Shown here in pieces: positions 38,366 through 46,715 of a DNA stretch of 64,000 nt. Both the position numbers and the translations under genes were made by a program. Source of the stretch: Caulobacter segnis (lineage in GTDB: Bacteria > Pseudomonadota > Alphaproteobacteria > Caulobacterales > Caulobacteraceae); contig NZ_QFQZ01000001.1 of assembly GCF_003243465.1 (NCBI RefSeq), forward strand, positions 124,001 through 188,000, given 5' to 3'. A model generated the notes under the pieces. The model was not told where the DNA came from and did not search any database. It saw only the letters and a program-made list of their open reading frames with translations. Numbering within the stretch: the stretch's first letter is position 1; each line of letters starts with the position of its first letter.

Positions 38366-39457
38366 CTAAGCCGCCCGCACCCGGGTGATGATTTCCTCGT
38401 ACTGGCTGGCCTTCTCGGCCCCCTCGAAGGCGCCGTACTCGCACTTGGCCATGACGTCGGCGGGCGGGAAGATGACCTTGTTGTTCTTGTAGTCGTCCGG
38501 CATCAGCGCCTTGGCCGCTGCGTTGGGGGTCGGGTAGAGGATCGTCTTGCTGATCTCGGCCCCGGCCTGGGCGTCCAGCAGGTAGTTGATGAAGGCGTGG
38601 GCGTTGTTGGGCCGCGGCGCGCCCTTCGGGATGCACAGGGTGTCGGAGTTGATCAGCGACCCCTCCTTGGGCACCACGAAGTCGAGATCCGGATCGTCCT
38701 TCATCACCTGGGCGATGTCGCCGTTGTATTCGAGGACCAGATCCACCTCGCCCGAAGCCAGCAGGTCCTGGCCGTTATCGTCGTGGAAGGCCTTCACGAA
38801 CGGCTTCTGCTTGATCAGCATCTGCTCGATCTTGGGCAGCATGTCCTCAGGGATGTTGTTGACCGAATGGCCCAGATATTTGGCCGACAGGCGCACCAGG
38901 TCGGCGCTTTCGGACAACAGGGCGATGCGGCCCTTGTACTTGTCGCTGTCGAACAGCCACTTCCAGCTGTCGGGCACGCCCTGGACCTTGCTCTTGCGAT
39001 AGCCGATGCCCAGCAGCAGCCAGGTGTAGGGCATCGAGTACTTGCGGCCCGGGTCGAAGTCCGGGTTGAGGAACGACGGGTCGATGTTCTTGATGTTCGG
39101 GATCTTGGCGTGATCCAGCGGCTCGAGCATGCCGGCCTGGCTCATGCGGGTGACGAACTCGTTCGACGGCACCACCACGTCGAAGCCGGGATTACCGGCC
39201 TTCAGCTTGGCGAACAGCTCGTCGTTGGTCGCGAACAGGCTCATGTTCACGTCGACGCCGGTGGCCTTCTTGAAGTCGCCCAGCGTGGTCTCGCCGATAT
39301 AGGTGTCCCAATTGTAGAAGTTCAGCTTGGGCTCTTCGCCGTTGGTCGGCGCCTTGGGCTTCTGGCCGCAGGCGGTGAAGGTCAGGCCGATCGCGGCGGC
39401 GCCGGTGGCCGTCAGGAGCGAGCGGCGGTTCAGGCCTCTCCGCGTGATGGTGCTCAT
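38366..39457 (-). CDS. potF: Putrescine-binding periplasmic lipoprotein PotF-like
   Basis: 363 residues. The N-terminus has both a twin arginine (RRGLNRRSLL) and a lipobox with C30 (LTFTAC), so it is probably a Tat-exported lipoprotein rather than a free Sec-exported binding protein. The binding fold starts LNFYNWDTYIGETTLGDFKKATGVDV near residue 45, and FATNDELFAKLKAG, YTWLLLGIGYR and LVLEYNGDIAQV match the polyamine-binding family. It captures putrescine or spermidine for PotH/PotI/PotG. Confidence 0.92.
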   Translation of the reverse strand: MSTITRRGLNRRSLLTATGAAAIGLTFTACGQKPKAPTNGEEPKLNFYNWDTYIGETTLGDFKKATGVDVNMSLFATNDELFAKLKAGNPGFDVVVPSNEFVTRMSQAGMLEPLDHAKIPNIKNIDPSFLNPDFDPGRKYSMPYTWLLLGIGYRKSKVQGVPDSWKWLFDSDKYKGRIALLSESADLVRLSAKYLGHSVNNIPEDMLPKIEQMLIKQKPFVKAFHDDNGQDLLASGEVDLVLEYNGDIAQVMKDDPDLDFVVPKEGSLINSDTLCIPKGAPRPNNAHAFINYLLDAQAGAEISKTILYPTPNAAAKALMPDDYKNNKVIFPPADVMAKCEYGAFEGAEKASQYEEIITRVRAA

Positions 39458-39520
39458 GGTCCCTATCTCCCTCTAGGTCGTCCGACGACGGACATCACGT
39501 TCGCAGCACACTCCAAATCC

Positions 39521-39652
39521 CTCCCCCTTGGATGGGGGAGGGGTAGGGGTGGGGGTGACACCGCCGACAGGTAGCGCTCTAAGCGCGCTAACCACGGAAC
39601 CGCTGTCACCCCCATCCCCGCCCTTCCCCCATCAAAGGGGGAAGGGAGAAAT
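39521..39652. repeat. Intergenic inverted-repeat element, family D
   Basis: CCCTCCCCCTTGGATGGGGG with GGTAGGGGTGGGGGTGACA left; TGTCACCCCCATCCCC and CCCTTCCCCCATCAAAGGGG right. Fills the gap between the second puuA and potF. Confidence 0.8.
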
Positions 39653-39669
39653 CCACTCACCACGCAGCC

Positions 39670-41049
39670 TCACGCGTTGCGCAGGTACCAATCGAAATCC
39701 AACTCCGTGACCACCTCGAAGAAACGCGCCTGTTCCGTGCGCTTGACCGACACGAACATGTCCACGAAACGATCGCCCAGGTAGTCGCGCAGCACGTCCG
39801 ACTTCTCGAACAGGTCGACCGCCGCGAACCAATTGTTGGGCAGGCGGATGTTCTCCTTGGCCGCCGCCGCGTAGCCGTCGCCGACCACCGCCGGACCCGG
39901 ATCGAGCTTGTTCGTGATGCCGTGGTGGGCGCTGGCCAGCAGCACGGCCAAAACGAGATACGGATTGCCGTCGGCGCCGGCCACGCGGTGCTCGACGTGG
40001 CGGGTCTTGGGCGGACCGGCAGGCACGCGCAAGGATACGGTGCGGTTGTTGACGCCCCAGGTCGGCGCCACGGGCGCGTAGCTGTTGGCCTTGAAGCGGC
40101 GATAGCTGTTGGCGTTCGGCGCCAGGATCGCCATGCCCTCGCCCAGCAGCGCCTTCATGCCGCCGATCGCGTGCTTGAGCAGGTCCGAGCCCTCGAGGTC
40201 CTCGCTGGCGCAGAGGTTGTTCCCGGCCGCGTCGTTGACGCTGAGATGGACGTGGAAGCCGTTGCCGGCCCGGTCGCTCCACGGCTTGGCCATGAAGGTC
40301 GCCTCGCAGCCGTGGCGCAGGGCGACGCCCTTGGCGGCGCGCTTGTAGAGCACCGCGTCATCGGCCGCGCGCAGGGCGTCGGGCTTGTGCATCAAAGTGA
40401 GCTCGACCTGGCCCGGGGCGAACTCCGAGATCGCGCCTTCCAGGGGCACGCCAATCGTATCCGCCGTGTCCCACAGCTCGCGCAGGAACGGGGCGTGGGC
40501 CTCCAGCTCAGGCAGGCCGTAGACCTGGATGCCGGTCGGCGCCTGGCCGGTCAGGGCCGACTTGGCGGGCAAGAGCTCGCCGCGCGGCCCCCGCTCCAGG
40601 TCGACCAGATAGTATTCCAGCTCGCAGGCCGCGACCGGCGTCAGGCCGTCGGCGGCGTAGCGGTCCAGCACCCTTTGCAGCACGTGGCGCGGGTCGAGGT
40701 CGTTCGGCTTCCCGTCCAGCTCGTATAACGACAGCATCACCTGCGCGACGTCGGGGCCAAGCCACGGCGCCAGCGTCAGGGTCCCCGGCACGGGCCGCGC
40801 GCGGCGGTCGGCGTCGCCGTCCTCCCAGACCAGACCCGTGTCCTCGCAGTCGGCGCCGGTGGTGTCGACCACCAGGATCGAACCCGGCAGGAAGCGGCCG
40901 TAAGTGTAGATTGCCTCCAGCTCATGCACCCGCAGCCGCTTGCCGCGCGGCACGCCGGTCATGCTGGTGAAAAACACCTCGACGAACCGCACCTGCGGAT
41001 TGGCGGCCAGGAAGTCCCGGCATTCCTGGGGATCGGCGACCATCACCAT
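39670..41049 (-). CDS. puuA: Second gamma-glutamylputrescine synthetase-like enzyme
   Basis: 459 residues; begins ATG-GTG-ATG, and 41043 is an alternative start. GS-fold landmarks: TSMTGVPRGKRL near residue 29, VAACELEYYLVD near 138, EFAPGQVELTLMHKPDALRAADD near 208, MAKPWSDRAGNGFHVHLS near 254, and NNRTVSLRVPAGPPKTRHVEHRVAGADGNP near 330. It shares family and context with the puuA at 31322 but is clearly a separate paralogue and may use another amine (for example cadaverine or spermidine) or have a different regulation. A family D repeat directly precedes the start and may supply the ribosome site. Confidence 0.85.
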   Translation of the reverse strand: MVMVADPQECRDFLAANPQVRFVEVFFTSMTGVPRGKRLRVHELEAIYTYGRFLPGSILVVDTTGADCEDTGLVWEDGDADRRARPVPGTLTLAPWLGPDVAQVMLSLYELDGKPNDLDPRHVLQRVLDRYAADGLTPVAACELEYYLVDLERGPRGELLPAKSALTGQAPTGIQVYGLPELEAHAPFLRELWDTADTIGVPLEGAISEFAPGQVELTLMHKPDALRAADDAVLYKRAAKGVALRHGCEATFMAKPWSDRAGNGFHVHLSVNDAAGNNLCASEDLEGSDLLKHAIGGMKALLGEGMAILAPNANSYRRFKANSYAPVAPTWGVNNRTVSLRVPAGPPKTRHVEHRVAGADGNPYLVLAVLLASAHHGITNKLDPGPAVVGDGYAAAAKENIRLPNNWFAAVDLFEKSDVLRDYLGDRFVDMFVSVKRTEQARFFEVVTELDFDWYLRNA

Positions 41050-41220
41050 GCCCCCTCTCCCATGGGGAGAGGGCGGGACCCGCGTCCGCAGGACGTGGGG
41101 GGGTGAGGGGATAGAGCGCTTCCGGAAAAGTCAGGGCGCGAGCCCGGCGCGAGGTGAAACCCCTCACCCTCCCAAGGCTGCGCCTTGGGCCCCGCCCTCT
41201 CCCTCTGGGAGAGGGTTTCC
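41050..41220. repeat. Intergenic inverted-repeat element, family D
   Basis: CCCCCTCTCCCATGGGGAGA left, with CCACGTC-type GC-rich middle and GGGTGAGGGG; AACCCCTCACCC and CCTCTCCCTCTGGGAGAGG right. Fills the gap between the GSAM-like gene and the second puuA. Confidence 0.85.
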
Positions 41221-41236
41221 ATTGGCGTCCCGCTCA

Positions 41237-42595
41237 TCATTCCATCTCTCCGACTTGAGCCGCGAAGCCATCCACGGCCGCGACCAGCCGGTCGATCGCC
41301 GCGTCGTCGGTGACGGGCGAGACCAGCATCATGTTGTGGAAGGGCGCGATCAGCACCCCTCGGTTGATCAGCCACAAATGCAGCGCTTCCACCGCCTCGT
41401 GGTCCAGCACTTTTCGCATCTGGGCGGCGTTCCTGGGCGGGGGATCGGCGAAGACCAGCTCGACCCGCGCGCCGACATGAACGACGGACCAGGGCAGCTT
41501 GCGCGCCGCGATCACGCCCCTCAGCCCCGTCACCAGCCGCTCGGCGCCGGCCAGCATCCGGGTGTAGGCCGCGTCGGTCATCACCTCGGTCAGCATGGCC
41601 CGCATGGCGGCCATGGCCAGGGCGTTGCCCGACAGCGTCGTGCCGATGCCCGACTGGCCGGGGCCGATCCGCGCCTGGGCCTCGTCCATCCGCGCGGAAA
41701 GCTCGGTGGTCACGCCCCACACCGCCGCCGGCACGCCCCCCGCGATGGCCTTGCCCAGCACGAAGACGTCCGGCTCCAAGCCATGGGCGCGGGTGTAGCC
41801 GCCGGGGCCGGTCGAGATCGTGTGGGTCTCGTCGATGATCAGCAAGGTCCCGGCGTCGCGGGTCAGGCGGCGCAGGGCCTCGAGGAAACCAGGCTCGGGC
41901 AGGATCATGCCGCAGTTGGTCATCACCGGCTCGGCCAGGACGGCGGCGACCTGGTCGGAGGCCAAGGCGTCTTCCAGCGCGGCGAGGTCGTTGAACGGCG
42001 CGACCCAGGTCGTCGCGGTCAGGTCGTGGACCTGGCCCAGCAGGCCCGGCTTCATGACCGGCTGGCCGTCCTTCAGCACCACGAAGGCGTCGTCGACCAT
42101 GCCGTGGTAGCAGCCGTCGAACACCAGGACTGCCGGCCGGCCGGTGACCGCCCGCGCCCAGCGGATCGCCGCGCGGTTGGCGTCGCTGGCCGTGGTCGCC
42201 GCCTGCCACAGCGGCAGGCCAAAGCGCTCGGCCAGCAGCTTGCCGACGATGGCGGCGGAAGGCGTCGGCAGCATGAAGCCCGCGCCGCGCTTGATCTGGT
42301 CGGCCACCGCCGCCGCCACCGACGGGTCGCCGTGCCCGAACATCGACGGCGTGTCGCCCAGGCAGAAGTCGTCATAGAGCTTGCCATCGACGTCGGTGAT
42401 CTGCGCCCCGACGCCCTGGGCGGCGAAGATAGGGCTTGGGCTGGCCCAATCATTCATCCAGTGCATCGGCGCCCCGCCGCGCCAGTGGGCGGCCGTCGCC
42501 TTGGCCATGGCGGCGGAGCGCGGATGCTCGGCCGTGAAGCGGGCGCGTTCGGCGGCGAGGAGGGTTTCGAGCGATCTGGAGAGCTCGGCGATCAT
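41237..42595 (-). CDS. GSAM-like class III aminotransferase
   Basis: 452 residues from ATG 42595 with GGAGG 8 bp upstream; an upstream in-frame start lies in repeat DNA. It resembles glutamate-1-semialdehyde aminomutase rather than SpuC: GDTPSMFGHGDP near residue 80, SDANRAAIRWARAVTGR near 137, VFDGCYHGMVDD near 158, IDETHT at 254-259 and PLP lysine K282 in LGKAIAGG. Position between puuA and gabD suggests it acts on an amine or GABA in polyamine breakdown, but the substrate cannot be read from the sequence. Confidence 0.82.
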   Translation of the reverse strand: MIAELSRSLETLLAAERARFTAEHPRSAAMAKATAAHWRGGAPMHWMNDWASPSPIFAAQGVGAQITDVDGKLYDDFCLGDTPSMFGHGDPSVAAAVADQIKRGAGFMLPTPSAAIVGKLLAERFGLPLWQAATTASDANRAAIRWARAVTGRPAVLVFDGCYHGMVDDAFVVLKDGQPVMKPGLLGQVHDLTATTWVAPFNDLAALEDALASDQVAAVLAEPVMTNCGMILPEPGFLEALRRLTRDAGTLLIIDETHTISTGPGGYTRAHGLEPDVFVLGKAIAGGVPAAVWGVTTELSARMDEAQARIGPGQSGIGTTLSGNALAMAAMRAMLTEVMTDAAYTRMLAGAERLVTGLRGVIAARKLPWSVVHVGARVELVFADPPPRNAAQMRKVLDHEAVEALHLWLINRGVLIAPFHNMMLVSPVTDDAAIDRLVAAVDGFAAQVGEME

Positions 42596-42612
42596 CTCGC
42601 CACCTCCACCGC

Positions 42613-42743
42613 CGTCATCCCGCGCTTCATGCGCGGGACCCATGGTTCAGCCCGCAAGTGAAGCGCCGCCGATATCTCCACGCCCTGCCCCATCCTCACG
42701 TGCGACGGACGAATGGGTCCCGCGCATGAAGCGCGGGATGACG
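42613..42743. repeat. Intergenic inverted-repeat element, family B
   Basis: GTCATCCCGCGCTTCATGCG left is mirrored by CGCATGAAGCGCGGGATGAC right, with inner GGGACCCAT and ATGGGTCCC. Fills the gap between gabD and the GSAM-like gene. Confidence 0.85.
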
Positions 42744-42773
42744 GAGCTTTTGAAATGGCGGCGCTAGACACTC

Positions 42774-44219
42774 TCATCCGGCCACCCCGCCAAAGCACAG
42801 GTACTTGGTCTCCAGATACTCCTCGAGCCCCTCGGACGAGCCCTCGCGGCCCAGGCCGCTTTCCTTGACCCCGCCGAACGGCGCGACCTCGGTGGAGATC
42901 AGGCCTTCGTTGATCCCGACCATGCCGGCCTCGATCTTCTCGGCCACGCGCCAGCAGCGGGCCACGTCGCGGCTGTAGAAGTAGGACGCCAGGCCGAACG
43001 GCGTGGCGTTGGCCAGGTCGATGGCCTCCTGTTCCGTCTCGAACTTCACGACCGGGGCGACCGGACCGAAGATCTCCTCGTTGAAGAGGCGCATGGCGGA
43101 CGTCGCGCCCGACAGCACGGTCGGCTGGTAGAAGAGGCCGCCCAGCGCGTGACGATCGCCGCCGACCACCGCCTTGGCGCCGCCGGCCACGGCCTCGCGG
43201 ACCAGGGCCTCGACCTTGGTGATCGCCTTCTCGTTGATCAGCGGACCGATCTGGACGCCCTCGCCCGTGCCTGGCCCGACCTTCATCGCCGCGACCTTTT
43301 CCGCCAGGCGCGCGACGAAGGCGTCGTGGATGCCCGACTGCACGATCAGCCGGTTGGCGCAGACGCAGGTCTGGCCGGTGTTGCGGTACTTGGAGGCGAT
43401 GGCGCCATCGACGGCGGCCTCAAGGTCGGCGTCGTCGAAGACGATGAAGGGCGCGTTGCCGCCCAGCTCCAGCGAGAGCTTCTTCATCGTGCCGGCGCAC
43501 TGTTCGTACAGCACCTTGCCGATCGGGGTGGAGCCGGTGAACGACAGCTTCCGCACCCGACCGTCCTCGCACAGCGTCTTGCCGACGGCGCTGGAATTGG
43601 TGGTCGTCACGACGTTCAGCACGCCGGCCGGCACGCCCGCCTCGATCGCCAGGCGCGCGATGGCCAGGGCGCACAGCGGCGTCTCGGCCGCCGGCTTGAC
43701 CACCACGGTGCAGCCCGAGGCCAGGGCCGGCCCGACCTTGCGGGTGATCATGGCGATCGGGAAGTTCCACGGCGCGATGGCGGCGCAGACGCCGACCGGT
43801 TGCTTGATCGAGGCCAGCCGCTTGCCGGGCATCGGCGTCGGGATCGTATGGCCGTAGGCGCGCTTGGCCTCGTCGGCGAACCAGTCGATGAACGCCGCCC
43901 CGTAACTGACCTCGCCCTTGGCCTCGGCCAACGGCTTGCCCTGCTCGGCGGTCATCAGCCGGGCCAGGTCGTCGGCGTGGGCGAGCATCAGGTCGCTCCA
44001 CTTGCGCAGGATCGCCCCGCGCTCCTTGGCGGTCCGCGCGGCCCAGGCCGGGAAGGCGCGGTGGGCGGCGTCGATGGCCAGCGTCGTCTCGTCCGCCCCC
44101 AGATCGGCGACCTGGGCGATCACCGTCCCGTCGGCCGGATTGAGCACGTCGAAGGTCTTGTCGCCCTGGACCCAGAGGCCGTCGATGAAGGCCTCGGTTT
44201 CAACGAGATTCAGAGTCAT
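42774..44219 (-). CDS. gabD: Succinate-semialdehyde dehydrogenase (NAD(P)+)
   Basis: 481 residues (E. coli GabD 482) from ATG 44219, with GAGG 8 bp upstream; a GTG at 44228 is in frame but overlaps the upstream stop. It oxidises succinate semialdehyde to succinate. ALDH landmarks: PWNFPIAMITRK near 150, VVVKPAAETP near 172, FTGSTPIGK near 227, E251 in LELGGN and catalytic C285 in NTGQTCVCANR. Directly downstream of puuC, with 5 bp between the puuC stop and this ATG. Confidence 0.9.
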   Translation of the reverse strand: MTLNLVETEAFIDGLWVQGDKTFDVLNPADGTVIAQVADLGADETTLAIDAAHRAFPAWAARTAKERGAILRKWSDLMLAHADDLARLMTAEQGKPLAEAKGEVSYGAAFIDWFADEAKRAYGHTIPTPMPGKRLASIKQPVGVCAAIAPWNFPIAMITRKVGPALASGCTVVVKPAAETPLCALAIARLAIEAGVPAGVLNVVTTTNSSAVGKTLCEDGRVRKLSFTGSTPIGKVLYEQCAGTMKKLSLELGGNAPFIVFDDADLEAAVDGAIASKYRNTGQTCVCANRLIVQSGIHDAFVARLAEKVAAMKVGPGTGEGVQIGPLINEKAITKVEALVREAVAGGAKAVVGGDRHALGGLFYQPTVLSGATSAMRLFNEEIFGPVAPVVKFETEQEAIDLANATPFGLASYFYSRDVARCWRVAEKIEAGMVGINEGLISTEVAPFGGVKESGLGREGSSEGLEEYLETKYLCFGGVAG

Positions 44220-44224
44220 GGAGG

Positions 44225-45715
44225 TCACCTCAGCGTCACGGACACCGACTTCAGGTCGGCGTACTTGTGCAACGCGTGAAGGCTGCGGTCGCGGCCAAAG
44301 CCCGACTGCTTGAAGCCTCCGAACGGCATGGTGATGTCGCAGGCGTCCCAGCCGTTGACCCAGACGAGCCCCGCCTTCAGTCGCCGCGCCCCGCGCAAGG
44401 CGCGGTTGACGTCGGCGGTCCAGAGGCCGGCGGCCAGGCCGTAGACGGTGTCGTTGGCCAGGGCGATCGCCTCGTCCTCGGTGGTGAAGCTCATCACCCC
44501 CAGCACGGGACCGAACACCTCCTCCCGCGCCAAGGCGTGGCTGGGCTGCAGGCGGTCGAAGATGGTCGGCTCGACATAGAAGCCGCCGGTCTCCTTCAGC
44601 ACCTGGCCGCCGCCCAGCACCCGCCGCGCGCCCTGGGTGCCGGCGATGGCGATGTAGCCCAGCGCGGTGTTCATCTGCCGCTCGCTGACCATGGCGCCGA
44701 ACTGGGTGGAGGGGTCCAGCGGATCGCCGACCTTCATGCTCCTGGCGACCTCGGCCACGCGCTCGACGAAGGCTTCCTTGATCGAGGCCTCGACCAGCAG
44801 GCGCGAGGCGGCGGTGCAGACCTCGCCCTGGTTATAGAACACGCCCCAGGCCGCGGCCTGGGCGGCGGCTTCCAGGTCGGGGCAATCGGCGAAGACGATC
44901 TGGGGCGACTTGCCGCCCAGCTCGAGCGAGATGCGCTTCAGGTTCGAGCGAGCCGAATACTCCATCAGCTTGCGGCCGATCGGGCCCGAGCCGGTGAAGG
45001 CGATCATGTCGACCTCCATCGACAGGGCCAGCGCCTCGCCGGTGACTGCGCCATAACCCGGGACGACGTTGAGCACGCCCGTCGGCAGCCCGGCTTCGAG
45101 GGCCAAAGCGCCCAGCTTCAGGGCGGTCAGCGGCGACTCCTCGGCGGGCTTCAGCACCACCGAATTGCCCATGGCCAGGGCCGGGGCGACCTTCCACATC
45201 GCCATGTGCAGCGGGAAGTTCCACGGCACGATCGCCCCAATCACGCCCAGCGGCTCGTGGACGGCGTAGCTCAGGCGATCCACGGGGGAAGCCCCGACCT
45301 CGCCATAGATCTTGTCCAGCGCCTCGGCGTACCAGCGGCAGGTGTTGATCGCGAGGGGCACGTCGACGTTGCGGGCGTCGCTGATCGGCTTGCCGACGTC
45401 GAGACTCTCCAAGAGGGCCAGTTCGTCGGCGTCGCGCTCCATCAGCTCGGCCAGGCGAAACAGCACCGCCTTCTTGGCGCGCGGGCCCTGGTCGCGCCAG
45501 CGGCCGTCCTCGAAGGCCGTGCGGGCGGCGAACACCGCCAGGGCCACGTCCTCCTTCTGGCACGCGGCGACCTGGTTCAGCAGCTTGCCGTCGCGCGGGG
45601 AGATATTGTCGAAGGTCTCGCCGGACAACGCGTCGACGTGAGCGCCGTCGATCACCGCCTGGCTCGGAAGAGCAAGACGCGCCAGGCGCTCGGTGATGTC
45701 GGCGGGCAGGGTCAT
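44225..45715 (-). CDS. puuC: Gamma-glutamyl-gamma-aminobutyraldehyde dehydrogenase
   Basis: 496 residues, matching E. coli PuuC (495). It oxidises the aldehyde made by PuuB and also gamma-aminobutyraldehyde. PWNFPLHMAMWK near 164, VVLKPAEESPLTAL near 186, FTGSGPIGRKL near 240, E265 in LELGGKSP and catalytic C300 in YNQGEVCTAASRL are intact. AGAGGGATCA precedes the ATG. The operator-like palindrome at 45727 lies 12 bp upstream. It is the first catabolic gene of the minus-strand run after gntR. Confidence 0.92.
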   Translation of the reverse strand: MTLPADITERLARLALPSQAVIDGAHVDALSGETFDNISPRDGKLLNQVAACQKEDVALAVFAARTAFEDGRWRDQGPRAKKAVLFRLAELMERDADELALLESLDVGKPISDARNVDVPLAINTCRWYAEALDKIYGEVGASPVDRLSYAVHEPLGVIGAIVPWNFPLHMAMWKVAPALAMGNSVVLKPAEESPLTALKLGALALEAGLPTGVLNVVPGYGAVTGEALALSMEVDMIAFTGSGPIGRKLMEYSARSNLKRISLELGGKSPQIVFADCPDLEAAAQAAAWGVFYNQGEVCTAASRLLVEASIKEAFVERVAEVARSMKVGDPLDPSTQFGAMVSERQMNTALGYIAIAGTQGARRVLGGGQVLKETGGFYVEPTIFDRLQPSHALAREEVFGPVLGVMSFTTEDEAIALANDTVYGLAAGLWTADVNRALRGARRLKAGLVWVNGWDACDITMPFGGFKQSGFGRDRSLHALHKYADLKSVSVTLR

Positions 45716-45726
45716 TGATCCCTCTT

Positions 45727-45740
45727 ATTGTGATCACAGT
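45727..45740. promoter_or_regulatory. Candidate GntR operator, site 1 (puuC leader)
   Basis: ATTGTGATCACAGT, near-palindromic around TGTGATCACA, in the 58-bp gap between gntR and puuC. The same motif with one change lies at 46621. Confidence 0.65.
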
Positions 45741-45773
45741 TCGCGCCGGCTTGGCCGCTGTCAAGCCGACCGC

Positions 45774-46448
45774 TCACGCCAGAGCCTCCACGGCGGCGCG
45801 CATCTTATCCATGCCTTCGGAAAGGTCAGCGGCGATGGCGCGGCGGGCGCCGTCGGCGTCCCTGGCCTTCAGGGCGGCGATCGCCTCGGCGTGGCGGTCG
45901 GCGACCAGGCCGTCGGCCCCGACCCGCCCGAACACCACCCGCATGAACGGCCCAACCTGCAGCCACAGGCCGCCGGCCATGGCCTCCAGCACCTCGGCCC
46001 CGGCGCGCTCGTAGATCGCGAAGTGGAAGGCGTGGTTGGCGGTCATGTAGCGATCGACGTCGCCCAGCCGCAGGGCCTCGTCGACATCGGCGTCGATGGC
46101 CTGAAGCTGGCGCGCGAGGCTGGCGTCGGCGTTCAGGGCCGCCCGCGCCGCCAGTTCCGGCTCTACCCACAGGCGGGCCAGGGAGAGTTGCTCCAGCCGG
46201 TCGGCGGTCAGCGAGGGCACCGACAGGCGCTTGTTGGCGGGATTGATCGCCAGGGCCCGCTCGGCCGCCAGCCGCCGCACCGCGTCGCGCACCGGCATCG
46301 GCGAGACGCCCAGCTCTGCGGCCAGGCTGCGCAGGGACACGCCCTTGCCCGGCGCGATGCGGCCGGTGATCAGCGCCTGCCGGATCGCCTCGTACACCTG
46401 GTCATGCACGGCCTGGGAGTCGGCGAGGGGTTTGCGGGCTTTGATCAT
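45774..46448 (-). CDS. GntR-family regulator of the FCD (FadR-like) subgroup
   Basis: 224 residues from ATG 46448, preceded by GGGAGGTGAG; a longer in-frame start lies in repeat DNA. The winged helix is at residues about 12-75 (QVYEAIRQALITGRIAPGKG, LAAELGVSPMPVRDAVRRLAAERAL), and the FCD effector domain at about 85-215, with the metal- or acid-binding D and H residues in DRYMTANHAFHFAIYERAG. It occupies the position of a local repressor of polyamine breakdown, acting on the two ATTG-YGATCACA sites; the effector (putrescine, GABA or an aldehyde) is inferred. Confidence 0.88.
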   Translation of the reverse strand: MIKARKPLADSQAVHDQVYEAIRQALITGRIAPGKGVSLRSLAAELGVSPMPVRDAVRRLAAERALAINPANKRLSVPSLTADRLEQLSLARLWVEPELAARAALNADASLARQLQAIDADVDEALRLGDVDRYMTANHAFHFAIYERAGAEVLEAMAGGLWLQVGPFMRVVFGRVGADGLVADRHAEAIAALKARDADGARRAIAADLSEGMDKMRAAVEALA

Positions 46449-46462
46449 CTCACCTCCCCTCT

Positions 46463-46590
46463 CCCGACCTTCCCGGCGAACGCCGGGATCCAGATCCAAA
46501 AGCGCTTGGGCTGACGGGATGAGCGCGGCGCCTTCCGGAACCCACCCCGGCGCCCGCCATCTGGGCCCCGGCGTTCGCCGGGGAGGTCGG
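46463..46590. repeat. Intergenic inverted-repeat element, family A
   Basis: CCCGACCTTCCCGGCGAACG left and GGCGTTCGCCGGGGAGGTCGG right, facing. It lies between gntR and the divergent aminotransferase. Confidence 0.85.
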
Positions 46591-46620
46591 ATGGAAGGAA
46601 ACCCTTTCGAAGAAGATCAA

Positions 46621-46634
46621 ATTGCGATCACAAT
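46621..46634. promoter_or_regulatory. Candidate GntR operator, site 2 (aminotransferase promoter region)
   Basis: ATTGCGATCACAAT, differing from a perfect ATTGTGATCACAAT palindrome by one base, 81 bp upstream of the aminotransferase ATG. Confidence 0.65.
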
Positions 46635-46715
46635 GCAAGGCCCACTCTTTGCTGGCGCGCGTCCGGGCGGCGAACCGCACACACTTCGCCTGACGCGCTT
46701 GGAGGAAAGCCCGCC

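Noticed and set aside
31198..41220. Repeats at 31198, 39521 and 41050 as a CRISPR array
   Set aside because: Copies are kilobases apart, inverted rather than direct, separated by genes, and no cas gene is present.
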